From contig NZ_BSDD01000005.1 of the NCBI RefSeq assembly GCF_030268065.1, positions 126,156 to 190,155 of the forward strand: a stretch of DNA of 64,000 nucleotides, read 5' to 3'. Each line of letters starts with the position of its first letter. Positions within the stretch are counted from its first letter, which is position 1. Positions 8,831-16,871 of this stretch are shown piece after piece. Origin of the DNA: Geothrix rubra. GTDB lineage: Bacteria > Acidobacteriota > Holophagae > Holophagales > Holophagaceae. The notes below the pieces were generated by a model that saw nothing but the letters and a program-made list of their open reading frames with translations, had not been told where the DNA came from and did not search any database. The position numbers and the translations under genes are program-made.

Positions 8831-10078
8831 CTAGAGGGTCTTGAGGTGCGTGGCGAGGTCGGCCAGGGGCCAGGCTTCCTGCTCCCCGGTGGCCATGTGC
8901 TTCACGGTGACGGTACCGCCGTCCAGCTCGCCGTCGCCCAGGATGAGGACGGTCTGGATGCCGGTGCGGTTCGCGGTGGTCATGGCCTTCTTCAGGGCGA
9001 CGCCGCGGGTCTCCAGCTGGACGGAGGCGCCGGCGGCCCACAGGCTGCGCGCCAGCTTCATGGCCTCCCCCGTGGCGCGGTCGCCCAGGGGGATGAGCAG
9101 GGCGGGGGGCCGGTGGGGCGCCTCCCCGCGGAGCGTCTGGCAGACCATGGCCAGGCGGTCCAGGCCGATGGCCCAGCCGAAGGCGGGGACATCGGGCCCG
9201 CCCAGGTGCTTCACCAGCAGGTCGTAGCGGCCGCCGCCGAGGATGGCGCTCTGGGCGCCGATGTCACCGCTGAGCACCTCGAAGGCGGTCTTGGTGTAGT
9301 AGTCCAGGCCCCGGACCAGGCGGGGGTCCTCCGTGAAGGGCACGCCCAGGTCCCGGAGGAGCTCCTTCAGCCGGGCATGGTGCTTCTCGGAGGCCTCGTC
9401 GAGGAACTCGGAGATGAGGGGATGCCCCGCCAGGGCCTTCTGGCAGGTGGGCACCTTGCAGTCCAGCACCCGCAGGGGGTTCTCCTCGATGCGCCGGTGG
9501 CAGTCGCCGCAGAACTGGGCCTCCCGTTCGGCGAAGAAGGCCCGGAAGGCCGCCTGGAAGGCGGGCCGGCTCTCCGGGGTGCCCACGGAGTTGAGGCTGA
9601 AGCTGAGCTTCTCAAGGCCCAGCTCCCGGAGGAAGTCGTAGAGCATCACCAGGCTCTCGGCATCGCTCTCGGGGCTGGCCACCCCGAAGCTCTCGGCGCC
9701 GATCTGCCAGAACTGCCGGTAGCGGCCCGCCTGCATGCGCTCGTACCGGAACTGGGGCCCGATGTAGTAGAGGAGCTGGGGATCGCTGGTCTGGAGCAGC
9801 TTGTGCTCGACCATGGCGCGCACCACCCCGGCCGTGTTCTCGGGGCGCATCACCACGTGGCGGCCGCCCTTGTCCACGAAGTCGTACATCTCCTTCTTGA
9901 CGATGTCGGAGCTGTCGCCCACCGAGCGCTTGAAGACCTCCAGCTCCTCCAGGATGGGGGTGCGGATCTCCCGGTAGCCGTGGCGCTCGAAGCACTTCCG
10001 GGCGGTATCCTCGATATGCTGGAACCAGCGCAGCTCCGCCCCGAACAGATCCCGCATGCCTTTCACCGACTGGGCCAT
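8831..10078 (-). CDS. hisS: histidyl-tRNA synthetase
   Basis: 415-residue class II aminoacyl-tRNA synthetase that charges tRNA-His. Motif 2 lies in the segment QFRYERMQAGRYRQFWQIG, the histidine-specific motif is RGLDYYTKTAFE, and motif 3 is GWAIGLDRLAM. A C-terminal anticodon-binding domain is present. I place the start at the ATG at 10078 (MAQSVKGMRDLF), with GGGAG seven bases upstream; N-terminal extension beyond it has no homology logic. The start codon overlaps the divergent amidase start in a single CATG, so the ribosome binding site of hisS lies inside the amidase signal-peptide codons. Confidence 0.95.
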   Translation of the reverse strand: MAQSVKGMRDLFGAELRWFQHIEDTARKCFERHGYREIRTPILEELEVFKRSVGDSSDIVKKEMYDFVDKGGRHVVMRPENTAGVVRAMVEHKLLQTSDPQLLYYIGPQFRYERMQAGRYRQFWQIGAESFGVASPESDAESLVMLYDFLRELGLEKLSFSLNSVGTPESRPAFQAAFRAFFAEREAQFCGDCHRRIEENPLRVLDCKVPTCQKALAGHPLISEFLDEASEKHHARLKELLRDLGVPFTEDPRLVRGLDYYTKTAFEVLSGDIGAQSAILGGGRYDLLVKHLGGPDVPAFGWAIGLDRLAMVCQTLRGEAPHRPPALLIPLGDRATGEAMKLARSLWAAGASVQLETRGVALKKAMTTANRTGIQTVLILGDGELDGGTVTVKHMATGEQEAWPLADLATHLKTL

Positions 10079-10868
10079 GATCCGACTCCCGAGCATCCTG
10101 CTCGCCACCTTCAGCCTACTGGCATGGGGCGAGACCCCCAAGCCGATCCCCCGCACCCCCGCACCCCGCCTCAGGATCATGCTGGATCCGGGCCATGGCG
10201 GGGAGGACCGGGGCGCCCACGGGCCCAAGGGCCTGGCGGAGAAGGCCGCCGCCCTGGAGATTGCCCGGGCCGTGGCCGCCAAGCTGGAGGCGGCGGGGTT
10301 CCAGGTGGACTTCACCCGGGACGACGACACCTTCATCCCCCTGTGGGACCGGGCCAGGAAGGCCAACGAGGAGGGGGCCGACCTCTTCATCAGCCTCCAC
10401 CTCAACGCCGCCCGGGCCCGGGCTGCCCGGGGCTCGGAGGTGTATTTCCTGAGCCTGGGGCAGGGGGACGACGACGAACTGGCCGCGGCGGAGAACGCCG
10501 GAGCCGGCATGGGGCCGGGCGGTTCCAGCCCGGACAGCGTGGTGGCCAGCATCCTCGACGACCTCGCCCAGAAGGCCTACCTCCAAGATTCCGAGCGCCT
10601 GGCCGTGGCCATCCAGAACCAGCTCAACCGCCTGGCGGGCATCAAGGAGCGGGGCGTCAAGCAGGCCCCCTTCATCGTCCTCCGCGGCGCCGCCATGCCC
10701 GCGGTGCTGGTGGAGACCGCCTTCATCTCCAACCCCCGGGAGGAGCAGAAGCTCAAGGATCCGAAGTTCGTGGCCAAGGTGGGCGATGCCATCGCCCAGG
10801 GCGTCCGCCGCTACTTCGCGGCCGGCAACGGCACCGTCCGCCGGCGGGCCGTGGAGGGGCCGAAGTAG
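10077..10868 (+). CDS. exported N-acetylmuramoyl-L-alanine amidase (Amidase_3)
   Basis: 263-residue peptidoglycan amidase that cleaves the bond between MurNAc and the stem peptide in the periplasm. The signal peptide is MIRLPSILLATFSLLAWG. The zinc site is built from H40 (MLDPGHGGED), E55 and H108 (LFISLHLNA), and the catalytic Glu lies in VLVETAFISN near residue 222. Length suits a catalytic-domain-only AmiA/AmiC-like enzyme. The ATG at 10077 gives the cleanest signal peptide; an ATG at 10056 would add seven residues. Neither has a good Shine-Dalgarno. It reads divergently from hisS with no intergenic space at all. Confidence 0.88.
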   Translation: MIRLPSILLATFSLLAWGETPKPIPRTPAPRLRIMLDPGHGGEDRGAHGPKGLAEKAAALEIARAVAAKLEAAGFQVDFTRDDDTFIPLWDRARKANEEGADLFISLHLNAARARAARGSEVYFLSLGQGDDDELAAAENAGAGMGPGGSSPDSVVASILDDLAQKAYLQDSERLAVAIQNQLNRLAGIKERGVKQAPFIVLRGAAMPAVLVETAFISNPREEQKLKDPKFVAKVGDAIAQGVRRYFAAGNGTVRRRAVEGPK

Positions 10869-10877
10869 GCGGTGACC

Positions 10878-10906
10878 TTGAATGGAACCGCGAACATCGT
10901 CATCAT
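10878..10906 (+). promoter_or_regulatory. sigma-70-type promoter of the tRNA-Arg gene
   Basis: TTGAAT (10878-10883), a 17-base spacer and CATCAT (10901-10906). Transcription would start near 10913, about five bases before the mature tRNA 5' end. The match at both boxes and the ideal spacing make this one of the better promoters in the window. Confidence 0.6.
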
Positions 10907-10917
10907 GGAGGGCTGCG

Positions 10918-10994
10918 GTACCCGTAGCTCAGTTGGATAGAGCGTTGGCCTCCGAAGCCAAAGGTCGCTGGTTCGATTCCAGTCGGGTGCACCA
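10918..10994 (+). tRNA. tRNA-Arg, anticodon CCG
   Basis: 77 bases including an encoded CCA end. The 5' acceptor arm GTACCCG pairs with CGGGTGC (one G-T wobble). The D arm is GCTC...GAGC. The anticodon stem TTGGC/GCCAA carries the loop CTCCGAA, so the anticodon is CCG and it reads CGG. The T arm is GCTGGTTCGATTCCAGT. CGG is a common Arg codon in these GC-rich genes. The gene has its own promoter and a hairpin directly after the CCA end. Confidence 0.95.
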
Positions 10995-10996
10995 CC

Positions 10997-11038
10997 GGAA
11001 CCCCTGAAACCTTGTGAATCAACGGTTTCGGGGGTTTC
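10997..11038 (+). terminator. hairpin after tRNA-Arg
   Basis: A stem of about 15 pairs (GGAACCCCTGAAACC against GGTTTCGGGGGTTTCC, with one or two G-T wobbles) closes a 12-base loop three bases after the tRNA CCA. No long T run follows, so it may act as an RNA 3' end or processing signal as much as a true intrinsic terminator. Confidence 0.55.
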
Positions 11039-11278
11039 CCCTATTCCAGCCAAAGTTCCCGGTCGCCACCCGCGAGTGAGCCTTAAGTGTAGATCTTCCC
11101 CTCGGGATCAGCACTGCTGAGGATACCCGGAAAGATAGTCATAAAGCGATGAAAACAGGCAATATATTGTAATATCGGTGATCGGGGCGGGAGGCAACCA
11201 CCACGGGCCTCTTCACCCGGTTGCTTCGGTACCCAGCTAGGCTCCAGGGAACACCCCCCTTCAAGCCGGAGCCCTGGC
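11039..11278. other. 240-base intergenic region with an AT-rich patch
   Basis: Between the tRNA hairpin and the next gene I see no convincing gene. Bases 11135-11180 are AT-rich and include the perfect 10-base palindrome CAATATATTG (11160-11169) and TAATAT (11170-11175), which could serve as a -10 for the downstream exported protein. A good -35 is lacking. Confidence 0.4.
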
Positions 11279-12589
11279 ATGCGTTTCTTCTCCCTGTTCC
11301 TCCTCCTCGTCTGTTCACTAACACCTGCTTCGCTGTCGGCGCAGGGCAAAGTCCAGCCAGCCAAGCCGCAGCCCACCGAGCTGAGGACGACGCCGTGGAT
11401 CATCGGATCCGAGACGGCAGACCACTGGAAGGGGCTTCCGCTGACCGTCAACGCCCCGGATCTGCGGACCCAGGCGTTCCCGGGGCAGCACCTCACGGTT
11501 GCCCTCGGCGCCCAGGGCGAGGGACGGGACACGCTCCTGGCGGGTTCCACCTGTACGTTCACCGTCTCCTTCGCGGGCACCACCAAGGCGTTCAAGGCGA
11601 TCCACCCGAGCCAGGTCCGCCGAATCAAGGCGGAGGGTGCGGACATGGTGCGACGAGTCCTTGAGGCGGGAGAGGTTCAGTCACCGACGAAGGACCTAGA
11701 CAACATGCTCTCCTTGGTGAGTCTCGGGCTCTTCGACCTGGACTGGCAGGTGCCCGCCGATGCTCACGATGGCACTGCCACGTTCACCGGCAGCGTCACG
11801 ATGGCAGACGGAAAGACCGTGCCCCTGAAGCCCGCCACTCTGGAAATCCAGTCCGCCGACCGGGTCGCCAAGGACGGCGCCTTCAAGGATCCGAAGGCGG
11901 GCGGGGAATGGATGATGACCTACTACCAGCATCCGAATCCCTTCCGGCTCCTTCACGAACTGCGAGCCATGAAGGGAGACAGGACCGCCACCCAGCCGAA
12001 CATCCTCGCGTTCTACGTCCAGATCCTGAAGTCGTCGCCCCTCGCCGCCGGGGACCTGATGAAGCGTCTGGCGCAGGAGGATCGCTCGCTCAGGATCTAC
12101 GCCCTGCTCGTGTTGAGCGAGGCGGGATGCGACCTCTCAGGCTGCCTTGCCGCCTTGCCCCGGGAGGATCAGGACACCTTCAAGCAGATCCGAACCTCGG
12201 CTTCGCCCCTGCCGGATCCCTACGACTTCTCGGTGAACCTGGACGATCCCTATCAGATCACCACCCGCATGGACATGCTCTGGAGCCTCTTTCTCGCCAC
12301 AGGCGATCAGAAGCCTGTTCGTGCCATCGCAGATACCCTGGCGTGGCGAGAGGACGGCAAGGCCGTCCTGGAGATCAGGAAGTCGAAGAAGAAGATCGAT
12401 GCCATCACGCCAGGGCTCCTGCATGGGCTGGCGTACGGCGCGGGCGGCTGGTCCCTGGGGTCCTTCTTCCGGAACCATCCGCTGGTCGCAGATTACGTGG
12501 ATGCATGGAGGCAGGACCCCAAGACGCCCCGAGTGATCCGCGAGGAACTGGGCACGCTGATCACGAACGACGCCTTCAAGATGCAGTGA
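11279..12589 (+). CDS. exported protein of unknown function
   Basis: 436 residues; I do not recognise a family. A signal peptide is clear (MRFFSLFLLLVCSLTPASLSAQ, likely cut after SAQ). The first half looks beta-rich, with extended alternating segments (GQHLTVALG, TCTFTVSFAG, GTATFTGSVTM). The second half is helical, with an ALLVLSEAGCDLSGC segment carrying a Cys pair. GGAG seven bases upstream supports the ATG at 11279. It converges on a small lipoprotein-like gene 10 bases away. The codon use matches the surroundings apart from slightly more A/T, so no strong sign of transfer. Confidence 0.7.
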   Translation: MRFFSLFLLLVCSLTPASLSAQGKVQPAKPQPTELRTTPWIIGSETADHWKGLPLTVNAPDLRTQAFPGQHLTVALGAQGEGRDTLLAGSTCTFTVSFAGTTKAFKAIHPSQVRRIKAEGADMVRRVLEAGEVQSPTKDLDNMLSLVSLGLFDLDWQVPADAHDGTATFTGSVTMADGKTVPLKPATLEIQSADRVAKDGAFKDPKAGGEWMMTYYQHPNPFRLLHELRAMKGDRTATQPNILAFYVQILKSSPLAAGDLMKRLAQEDRSLRIYALLVLSEAGCDLSGCLAALPREDQDTFKQIRTSASPLPDPYDFSVNLDDPYQITTRMDMLWSLFLATGDQKPVRAIADTLAWREDGKAVLEIRKSKKKIDAITPGLLHGLAYGAGGWSLGSFFRNHPLVADYVDAWRQDPKTPRVIREELGTLITNDAFKMQ

Positions 12590-12599
12590 GATCTCCTGC

Positions 12600-13025
12600 C
12601 TACCGGACTCCGGCGGCGATCAACTGCAGCAGGAGCTTGGCGGTGAAGTCCCGACCGGCCGACGTGAAGGTGAGGGTCACCTCGAACGCCTGTTTCCCGT
12701 TCTGGATCCGCAGGTGGTAGGGCCTCCGGGTCAGCGTAGCCATCCGGTCGGGGGTGACGGGCCATTTCAGGAGGGTCAGACCAGGAATGTCCTCTGCCTG
12801 GAGGATGTCCGTGGAACCGTCCGTGAACAGGCCCTGCCAGGTCGGTTCGCCCTCCTGTCGCGGGATCTTGAGGATGCAGAGATGCTGCTCCGGCTGGCCG
12901 TAGGCGACCAGGGCTGCGGAGACCCGCGGGCCGTCCGGCTGCGTCCGCGGGTAGACCGCCGGCACGCAGGCCAGGACGAGGGGGAGCACCAGGATGCAGG
13001 GCCAGGCGATTCGAGCAGGGGGCAT
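12600..13025 (-). CDS. small predicted lipoprotein, unknown function
   Basis: 141 residues with a signal sequence ending in LVLAC, a plausible lipobox with Cys20 as the lipidated residue (the Leu at -2 is not ideal). The mature part has alternating beta-type segments (HLCILKIP, FEVTLTFTSAGRDF) and no motif that I recognise. It converges with the exported protein at 11279-12589, which might indicate a shared envelope function, but that is only position. A weak hairpin lies upstream at 13078-13109, belonging to the response-regulator gene. Confidence 0.65.
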   Translation of the reverse strand: MPPARIAWPCILVLPLVLACVPAVYPRTQPDGPRVSAALVAYGQPEQHLCILKIPRQEGEPTWQGLFTDGSTDILQAEDIPGLTLLKWPVTPDRMATLTRRPYHLRIQNGKQAFEVTLTFTSAGRDFTAKLLLQLIAAGVR

Positions 13026-13077
13026 CGGCGGACCTTTCTCCGGGAGTTGTCCCTCGATCCTACCGGCGGCCCTGGCC

Positions 13078-13109
13078 GCGGAGGGGGCGACCGGGGACCG
13101 TCCCTCCGC
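13078..13109 (-). terminator. weak hairpin after the response-regulator gene
   Basis: Eight-base arms GCGGAGGG and CCCTCCGC around a 16-base loop, starting three bases after the response regulator's stop codon on the minus strand. There is no T tract, so activity is uncertain. Confidence 0.3.
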
Positions 13110-13111
13110 TT

Positions 13112-13486
13112 CTAGTCCTGGAGGTCCTCCAGGGTCGTCCGGACGGCTTCCACGAGGGCGTCCGGGGCGATGGGCTTGGCGCAGACGCGATGGGCCCCCA
13201 GGCGCAGCAGGCTGGCCTCCATGTCCTCGGTCCGGAAGGCCGTGAGGACGATGGCAGGGAGTCCGGGGTTAGCCTTCCGGGCCAGGCGGACCACGGTGGC
13301 TCCGTTGAAGCCCGCCATGGAGAAGTCCGTGAGCAGGAGGTCCGGGGCGGAGTCCTGGATGCGATCGGGGATCTCTCCGGCACTGGCGGGGACCCACTCC
13401 TCCACTTCGTAGCCGCCCTTCTCCAGGGACCGGCGCAGGTAGGTCCGCATCATCTGGCAGTCGTCGATCACCAAGACCTTGGGCAT
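13112..13486 (-). CDS. single-domain CheY-like response regulator
   Basis: 124 residues, a receiver domain and nothing else. The acidic pair is D8/D9 (LVIDDCQ), the phosphoacceptor is D54 (LLLTDFSMAGFNG), the switch Thr is T82 (VLTAF) and the conserved Lys is K104 (CAKPI). The ATG at 13486 has GAGG five bases upstream; a longer reading frame of 143 residues adds only a non-conserved tail. Without an output domain it must act by protein contact or as a phosphorelay intermediate. No kinase gene is nearby, so its partner is unknown. Confidence 0.88.
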   Translation of the reverse strand: MPKVLVIDDCQMMRTYLRRSLEKGGYEVEEWVPASAGEIPDRIQDSAPDLLLTDFSMAGFNGATVVRLARKANPGLPAIVLTAFRTEDMEASLLRLGAHRVCAKPIAPDALVEAVRTTLEDLQD

Positions 13487-13596
13487 GGAGGCCTCATCGG
13501 CCGCCCCGGCCCGGCCATCAGCGATTCCCCCGAACGGTATCAATCCGGGGGCCCAACGGAAGGATCGGTCGCCCGCTGCAGTTCCTGCCCAGCCGC

Positions 13597-13624
13597 GCGA
13601 AGGGGGCCGGAGGGCCCCCTTCGC
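13597..13624. terminator. perfect 12-bp hairpin downstream of dcp
   Basis: Arms GCGAAGGGGGCC and GGCCCCCTTCGC with a GGAG loop, 22 bases past the dcp stop codon on the minus strand. No T run follows in either direction. Probably a transcript-end hairpin for dcp. Confidence 0.45.
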
Positions 13625-13645
13625 ACGACTTCAGCCTTTCGCTTC

Positions 13646-15778
13646 CTACTTGCCGTCCGGGGCGTCCTTCAGGCCCCGGGCCACCTCGAGGGGTTCGACG
13701 CTGGGGTCGGCGCCGCGGAAGGCCCGGTACAGCTTGGCCATGTCCTCGGTGCTGCCGCGGGAGAGGATCATCCGGCGGAAGCGGTCCCCGTTGGCGCGGG
13801 TGAGGTCGCCGTGGGCCTTGAACCAGGCGTAGGCGTCATGGTCCAGCACCTCGCTCCACAGGTAGGCGTAGTAGCCGGCGGCGTAGTCGCCGGTCCAGAT
13901 GTGGGCGAAGTAGGGGGTGTGGTAGCGCGGCGGAACCTGGGACAGGTCGAGGTGGAAGCCCTTCAGGGCCTGGTCCTCGAAGGCCTGGACGTCCTTGACC
14001 TGCTCGGTGGCGGGCAGGGTGTGCCAGGCCATGTCGAGGAGGGCGGAGGCCAGGTACTCCGTCAGGGCGTAGCCCTGGTTGAAGGTGCGGGCCTTGCGGA
14101 TCTTCTGCACCAGCGCATCGGGCATGGGCTTGCCGGTGCGGTAGTCCTTCGCGTAGTGGGCGAACACCTGGGGCTGGAGGGCCCAGTTCTCGTTGAACTG
14201 GGAGGGGAATTCCACGAAGTCCCGGGGCACGTTGGTGCCGGCGAGCAGGGGGTACTTCACGTTCGAGAGCATGCCGTGCAGGGCGTGGCCGAACTCGTGG
14301 AACATCGTGGTCACGTCATCGAAGCTGAGCAGGGCGGGCTGGCCGGGGGCGGGCTTGCTGAAGTTGCAGACGTTGTAGACGGCGGGCTTCGTCTTCAGCA
14401 GGCCGGACTGGTCCACGAAGCTGTCCATCCAGGCCCCGCCGGACTTGTTGTCGCGCTTGAAGTAGTCGGCGTAGAAGAGGGCCAGGGGCTTCCTGTCGGC
14501 ATCGAAGACCTCGAACACCCGCACGTCGGGCTGGTAGACGGGGATGTCCTTCCGCTCCTTGAAGGTGAGGCCGTAGAGCTGGTGGGCGGCATAGAAGACG
14601 CCGTCCTGCAGCACGCGGTCGAGCTCGAAGTAGGGCTTGATCTGGGCCTCGTCCAGGTCGTACTCGGCCTTGCGCACCTGCTCGGCGTAGTACTGCCAGT
14701 CCCAGGGGGCCAGCTGGAAGCCGCCCTTCTGCTGGTCGATGAGGGCCTGCATCTTCGCGGCCTCGGCCCGGGCCTTGGCCGTGGCGGCGGGCACGAGGGA
14801 GGTCATCAGCTTCTCCGCGGCCTCGGGGGTCTTCGCCATCTGGTCGTACATCGCGTAGGTGGCGAAATCCTTGCAGCCGAAGAGGGCGGCCTTCTGGGCG
14901 CGGACCTGGGCCAGGCGCAGGTCGATGGCACGGGTGTCGTCGGCGTTGCCCAGGCTGGCCCGGTCCACGGAGGCCTTGAAGAGCCGCTCGCGGACGGCGC
15001 GATCCTCGAGGGAGGCCAGGGCCGGCTGCTGGGTGGTGTTCTGGAGGGCGAGCACGAACTTGCCCTCCAGGCCTCGGGCCTTGGCCGCGGCGGCGGCGGC
15101 CTCGATCTCGCCCTTGGACAGGCCCTTCAGGTCGGCCTCGTGGTCGAGCACGAGGGCGCCGTCCTTGGTGGCGGCCAGCAGGCGGTTCCTGAATTCGGTG
15201 GTGAGCTTCGACTCTTCCTGGTTCAGCGCGCGCAGCTTCGTCTGGTCCGCGGCGGAGAGCTCGGCGCCCGCGTGGACGAAGGTCTGGTAGTAGCGCTCCA
15301 CCAGCTCCTGGCCCTCGGGCCCGAGCTTGAGGTGGGCGCGCTGGTCGTGGATGGCCTTGATGCGCTGGAACAGGCGGGCGTTGAGGTAGATCTCGTCGTC
15401 GTGGGCGGCCAGCTTGGGGGCCACCTCCTCCTGGATCTTCTGCAGCCCGGGGTTCGTGTTGGCCGCAGTCAGGTGGAAGAAGACCTTCTTCACGCGGGTC
15501 AGTTCGGCGCCGGAGCGCTCCAGGGCCACGAGGGTGTTCTCGAAGGTGGGGGCCGCCGGATTGGCCGCGACCTTCGCGACCTCGGCCAGGTGGGCCTTCA
15601 TGCCGGCCTCGAGGGCGGGGAGGAAGTCGCTGTCCTGGATCCGGTCGAACTGGGGGGCCTGGAAGGGCAGGGGGCTCGGCTTCATGAAGGGCGCTCCGGG
15701 CGGGGTGCCTGCGAAGGCGATGGCACAGGCGGTGAGCGCCCAGGCCAGGGGAAGGGGAACGGGTCGGATCGAAGGCAT
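13646..15778 (-). CDS. dcp: M3-family zinc peptidyl-dipeptidase (Dcp), exported
   Basis: 710 residues. Thimet-oligopeptidase-family metallopeptidase that removes dipeptides from the C-terminus of oligopeptides. The zinc site is HEFGH at residues 494-498 with the second-helix Glu downstream. N-terminal segments such as LPFQAPQFDRI and PTFENTLVALERSG match Dcp. A signal peptide (LPLAWALTACAIAFAG) puts the enzyme in the periplasm. I chose the ATG at 15778, ten bases after AGGAG; the ATG at 15787 would sit one base from that Shine-Dalgarno. Upstream (15827-15846) a perfect short hairpin could lie in the leader. Confidence 0.9.
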   Translation of the reverse strand: MPSIRPVPLPLAWALTACAIAFAGTPPGAPFMKPSPLPFQAPQFDRIQDSDFLPALEAGMKAHLAEVAKVAANPAAPTFENTLVALERSGAELTRVKKVFFHLTAANTNPGLQKIQEEVAPKLAAHDDEIYLNARLFQRIKAIHDQRAHLKLGPEGQELVERYYQTFVHAGAELSAADQTKLRALNQEESKLTTEFRNRLLAATKDGALVLDHEADLKGLSKGEIEAAAAAAKARGLEGKFVLALQNTTQQPALASLEDRAVRERLFKASVDRASLGNADDTRAIDLRLAQVRAQKAALFGCKDFATYAMYDQMAKTPEAAEKLMTSLVPAATAKARAEAAKMQALIDQQKGGFQLAPWDWQYYAEQVRKAEYDLDEAQIKPYFELDRVLQDGVFYAAHQLYGLTFKERKDIPVYQPDVRVFEVFDADRKPLALFYADYFKRDNKSGGAWMDSFVDQSGLLKTKPAVYNVCNFSKPAPGQPALLSFDDVTTMFHEFGHALHGMLSNVKYPLLAGTNVPRDFVEFPSQFNENWALQPQVFAHYAKDYRTGKPMPDALVQKIRKARTFNQGYALTEYLASALLDMAWHTLPATEQVKDVQAFEDQALKGFHLDLSQVPPRYHTPYFAHIWTGDYAAGYYAYLWSEVLDHDAYAWFKAHGDLTRANGDRFRRMILSRGSTEDMAKLYRAFRGADPSVEPLEVARGLKDAPDGK

Positions 15779-15826
15779 GGGGGACATTCTCCTGGGACGT
15801 GCGCCGGGGCGACCTGCGCCGGCGTC

Positions 15827-15846
15827 GGGGGCTTGACGAAGCCCCC
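15827..15846. promoter_or_regulatory. short perfect hairpin in the dcp / DUF2062 divergent region
   Basis: GGGGGCTT and AAGCCCCC with a GACG loop, about 50 bases upstream of dcp. It could be a leader hairpin of dcp or a protein-binding palindrome in the divergent promoter region; TAACCT at 15863-15868 is a candidate -10 for the rightward gene. Confidence 0.3.
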
Positions 15847-15937
15847 ATGCTACCGCCCGGGGTAACCTGGGGGCAGCCTGGAGCCCCATGCACCGTCCCT
15901 TCCCTCCCCATGGTTCCTCGATGAGCCGGAGGAGGCC

Positions 15938-16417
15938 GTGAAGGCGCGGCTCCGCCGGCGGGTGGTGGATCCCCTGCTGAGCCAGGTCCGACAGGGCCTC
16001 AGCCCGGCCGGCCTGGCCTGGAGCCTGGCGGTGGGCCTCGGCCTGGGGACCTTCCCGGTGCTGGGCACCACGACCCTCCTCTGCCTGGGGGCGGGCCTCG
16101 CCTTCCGGTTGAACCATCCGGCCCTCCAGACCGCCAACTACCTGGCCTACCCCCTCCAGCTGGCCCTGCTGGTGCCAGAGGTGCGGCTGGGGGAGTGGCT
16201 CCTGGGGTCCCCGCGGATGCCCCTGTCCCTGGGCAGCCTGGTGGCTTCCGCCCGGGCTGAGCCGCTCAAGGCCCTGGCGGGCCTCGGTCCCCTCCTGGGG
16301 CACGCCTGCCTGGGCTGGCTCATCCTCGCCCCCCTCGGGGTGATCCTGGTGGGCCTCCTGCTCCTGCCCCTCTTCCGCGTCCTGGCCCGCCTCCGTGGGC
16401 CCTCCCCCGGGGCCTGA
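15938..16417 (+). CDS. DUF2062 membrane protein
   Basis: 159 residues of the DUF2062 family (small inner-membrane proteins of unknown role, sometimes fused to glycosyltransferases). Hydrophobic helices are seen at about 22-55 (LAWSLAVGLGLGTFPVLGTTTLLCL, the family's signature-like segment), 62-80 and 115-150. The start is GTG at 15938 with GGAGG six bases upstream. A six-codon reading frame (ATG at 15921) ends in a TGA overlapping this GTG, possibly a coupling leader. Gene context gives no clear job. Confidence 0.78.
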   Translation: MKARLRRRVVDPLLSQVRQGLSPAGLAWSLAVGLGLGTFPVLGTTTLLCLGAGLAFRLNHPALQTANYLAYPLQLALLVPEVRLGEWLLGSPRMPLSLGSLVASARAEPLKALAGLGPLLGHACLGWLILAPLGVILVGLLLLPLFRVLARLRGPSPGA

Positions 16418-16537
16418 GGGGGCGGCGGAGCTGGTTGCCGGCTGGACTGTCGCTGGAATGTGCCGGTCTGGCCCTTGCGCCGTATCGTGTTGCGAGGCAC
16501 AATGTTCCACGAATCAGAGCCTAAACTGGAGGCAACC

Positions 16538-16864
16538 GTGGACCGTGAACTGTTGAAGGGCAGCACCCCCCTGCTCCTGCTGTCGCTGTTGTCCGAGGCG
16601 CCCATGTACGGCTACCAGATCATCGAGACCGTCCGACAGCGCACGGGCGGCACGTACACCCTCAAGGAAGGGGCCCTCTATCCGGCGCTCCACAAGCTGG
16701 AGGCGGCCGAGTTCATCACCTCCTACTGGGAGACCCAGCAGAACGGCCGGGAGCGGCGCTACTACGCCATCCAGCCCGCGGGCGCGGCCTTCCTGAAGGC
16801 CAAGAAGAAGGAGTGGAACCAGTTCGTGGACATGGTCGAGGCCTTCGTGGGGCCGAGGGCCTGA
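16538..16864 (+). CDS. PadR-family transcriptional regulator
   Basis: 108 residues from the GTG at 16538, which has a perfect GGAGG five bases upstream and gives the standard PadR N-terminus (DRELLKGSTPLLLLSLLSE). An in-frame ATG at 16502 with GAGG would add 12 residues. The winged helix includes the MYGYQIIETVRQRTGGTY and EGALYPALHKLEAAEFI segments, and the wing is GRERRYYAIQPAG. It is followed after 7 bases by a membrane protein with a HAAS/DUF1700-like N-terminus, a known PadR partnership in which the membrane protein relays a signal to PadR. Confidence 0.88.
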   Translation: MDRELLKGSTPLLLLSLLSEAPMYGYQIIETVRQRTGGTYTLKEGALYPALHKLEAAEFITSYWETQQNGRERRYYAIQPAGAAFLKAKKKEWNQFVDMVEAFVGPRA

Positions 16865-16871
16865 CGACACC

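Noticed and set aside
10056-10076. ATG at 10056 as the amidase start
   Set aside because: It adds MPFTDWA in front of a clean signal peptide and has no better Shine-Dalgarno; the ATG at 10077 is preferred.
11083-11646. 187-codon minus-strand frame across the tRNA-downstream region and the exported-protein gene
   Set aside because: Opposes a gene with good signal peptide and Shine-Dalgarno; no recognisable content.
13190-15865. 891-codon frame antisense to dcp
   Set aside because: Shadow of the peptidase gene; no motif, Gly/Leu/His-rich.
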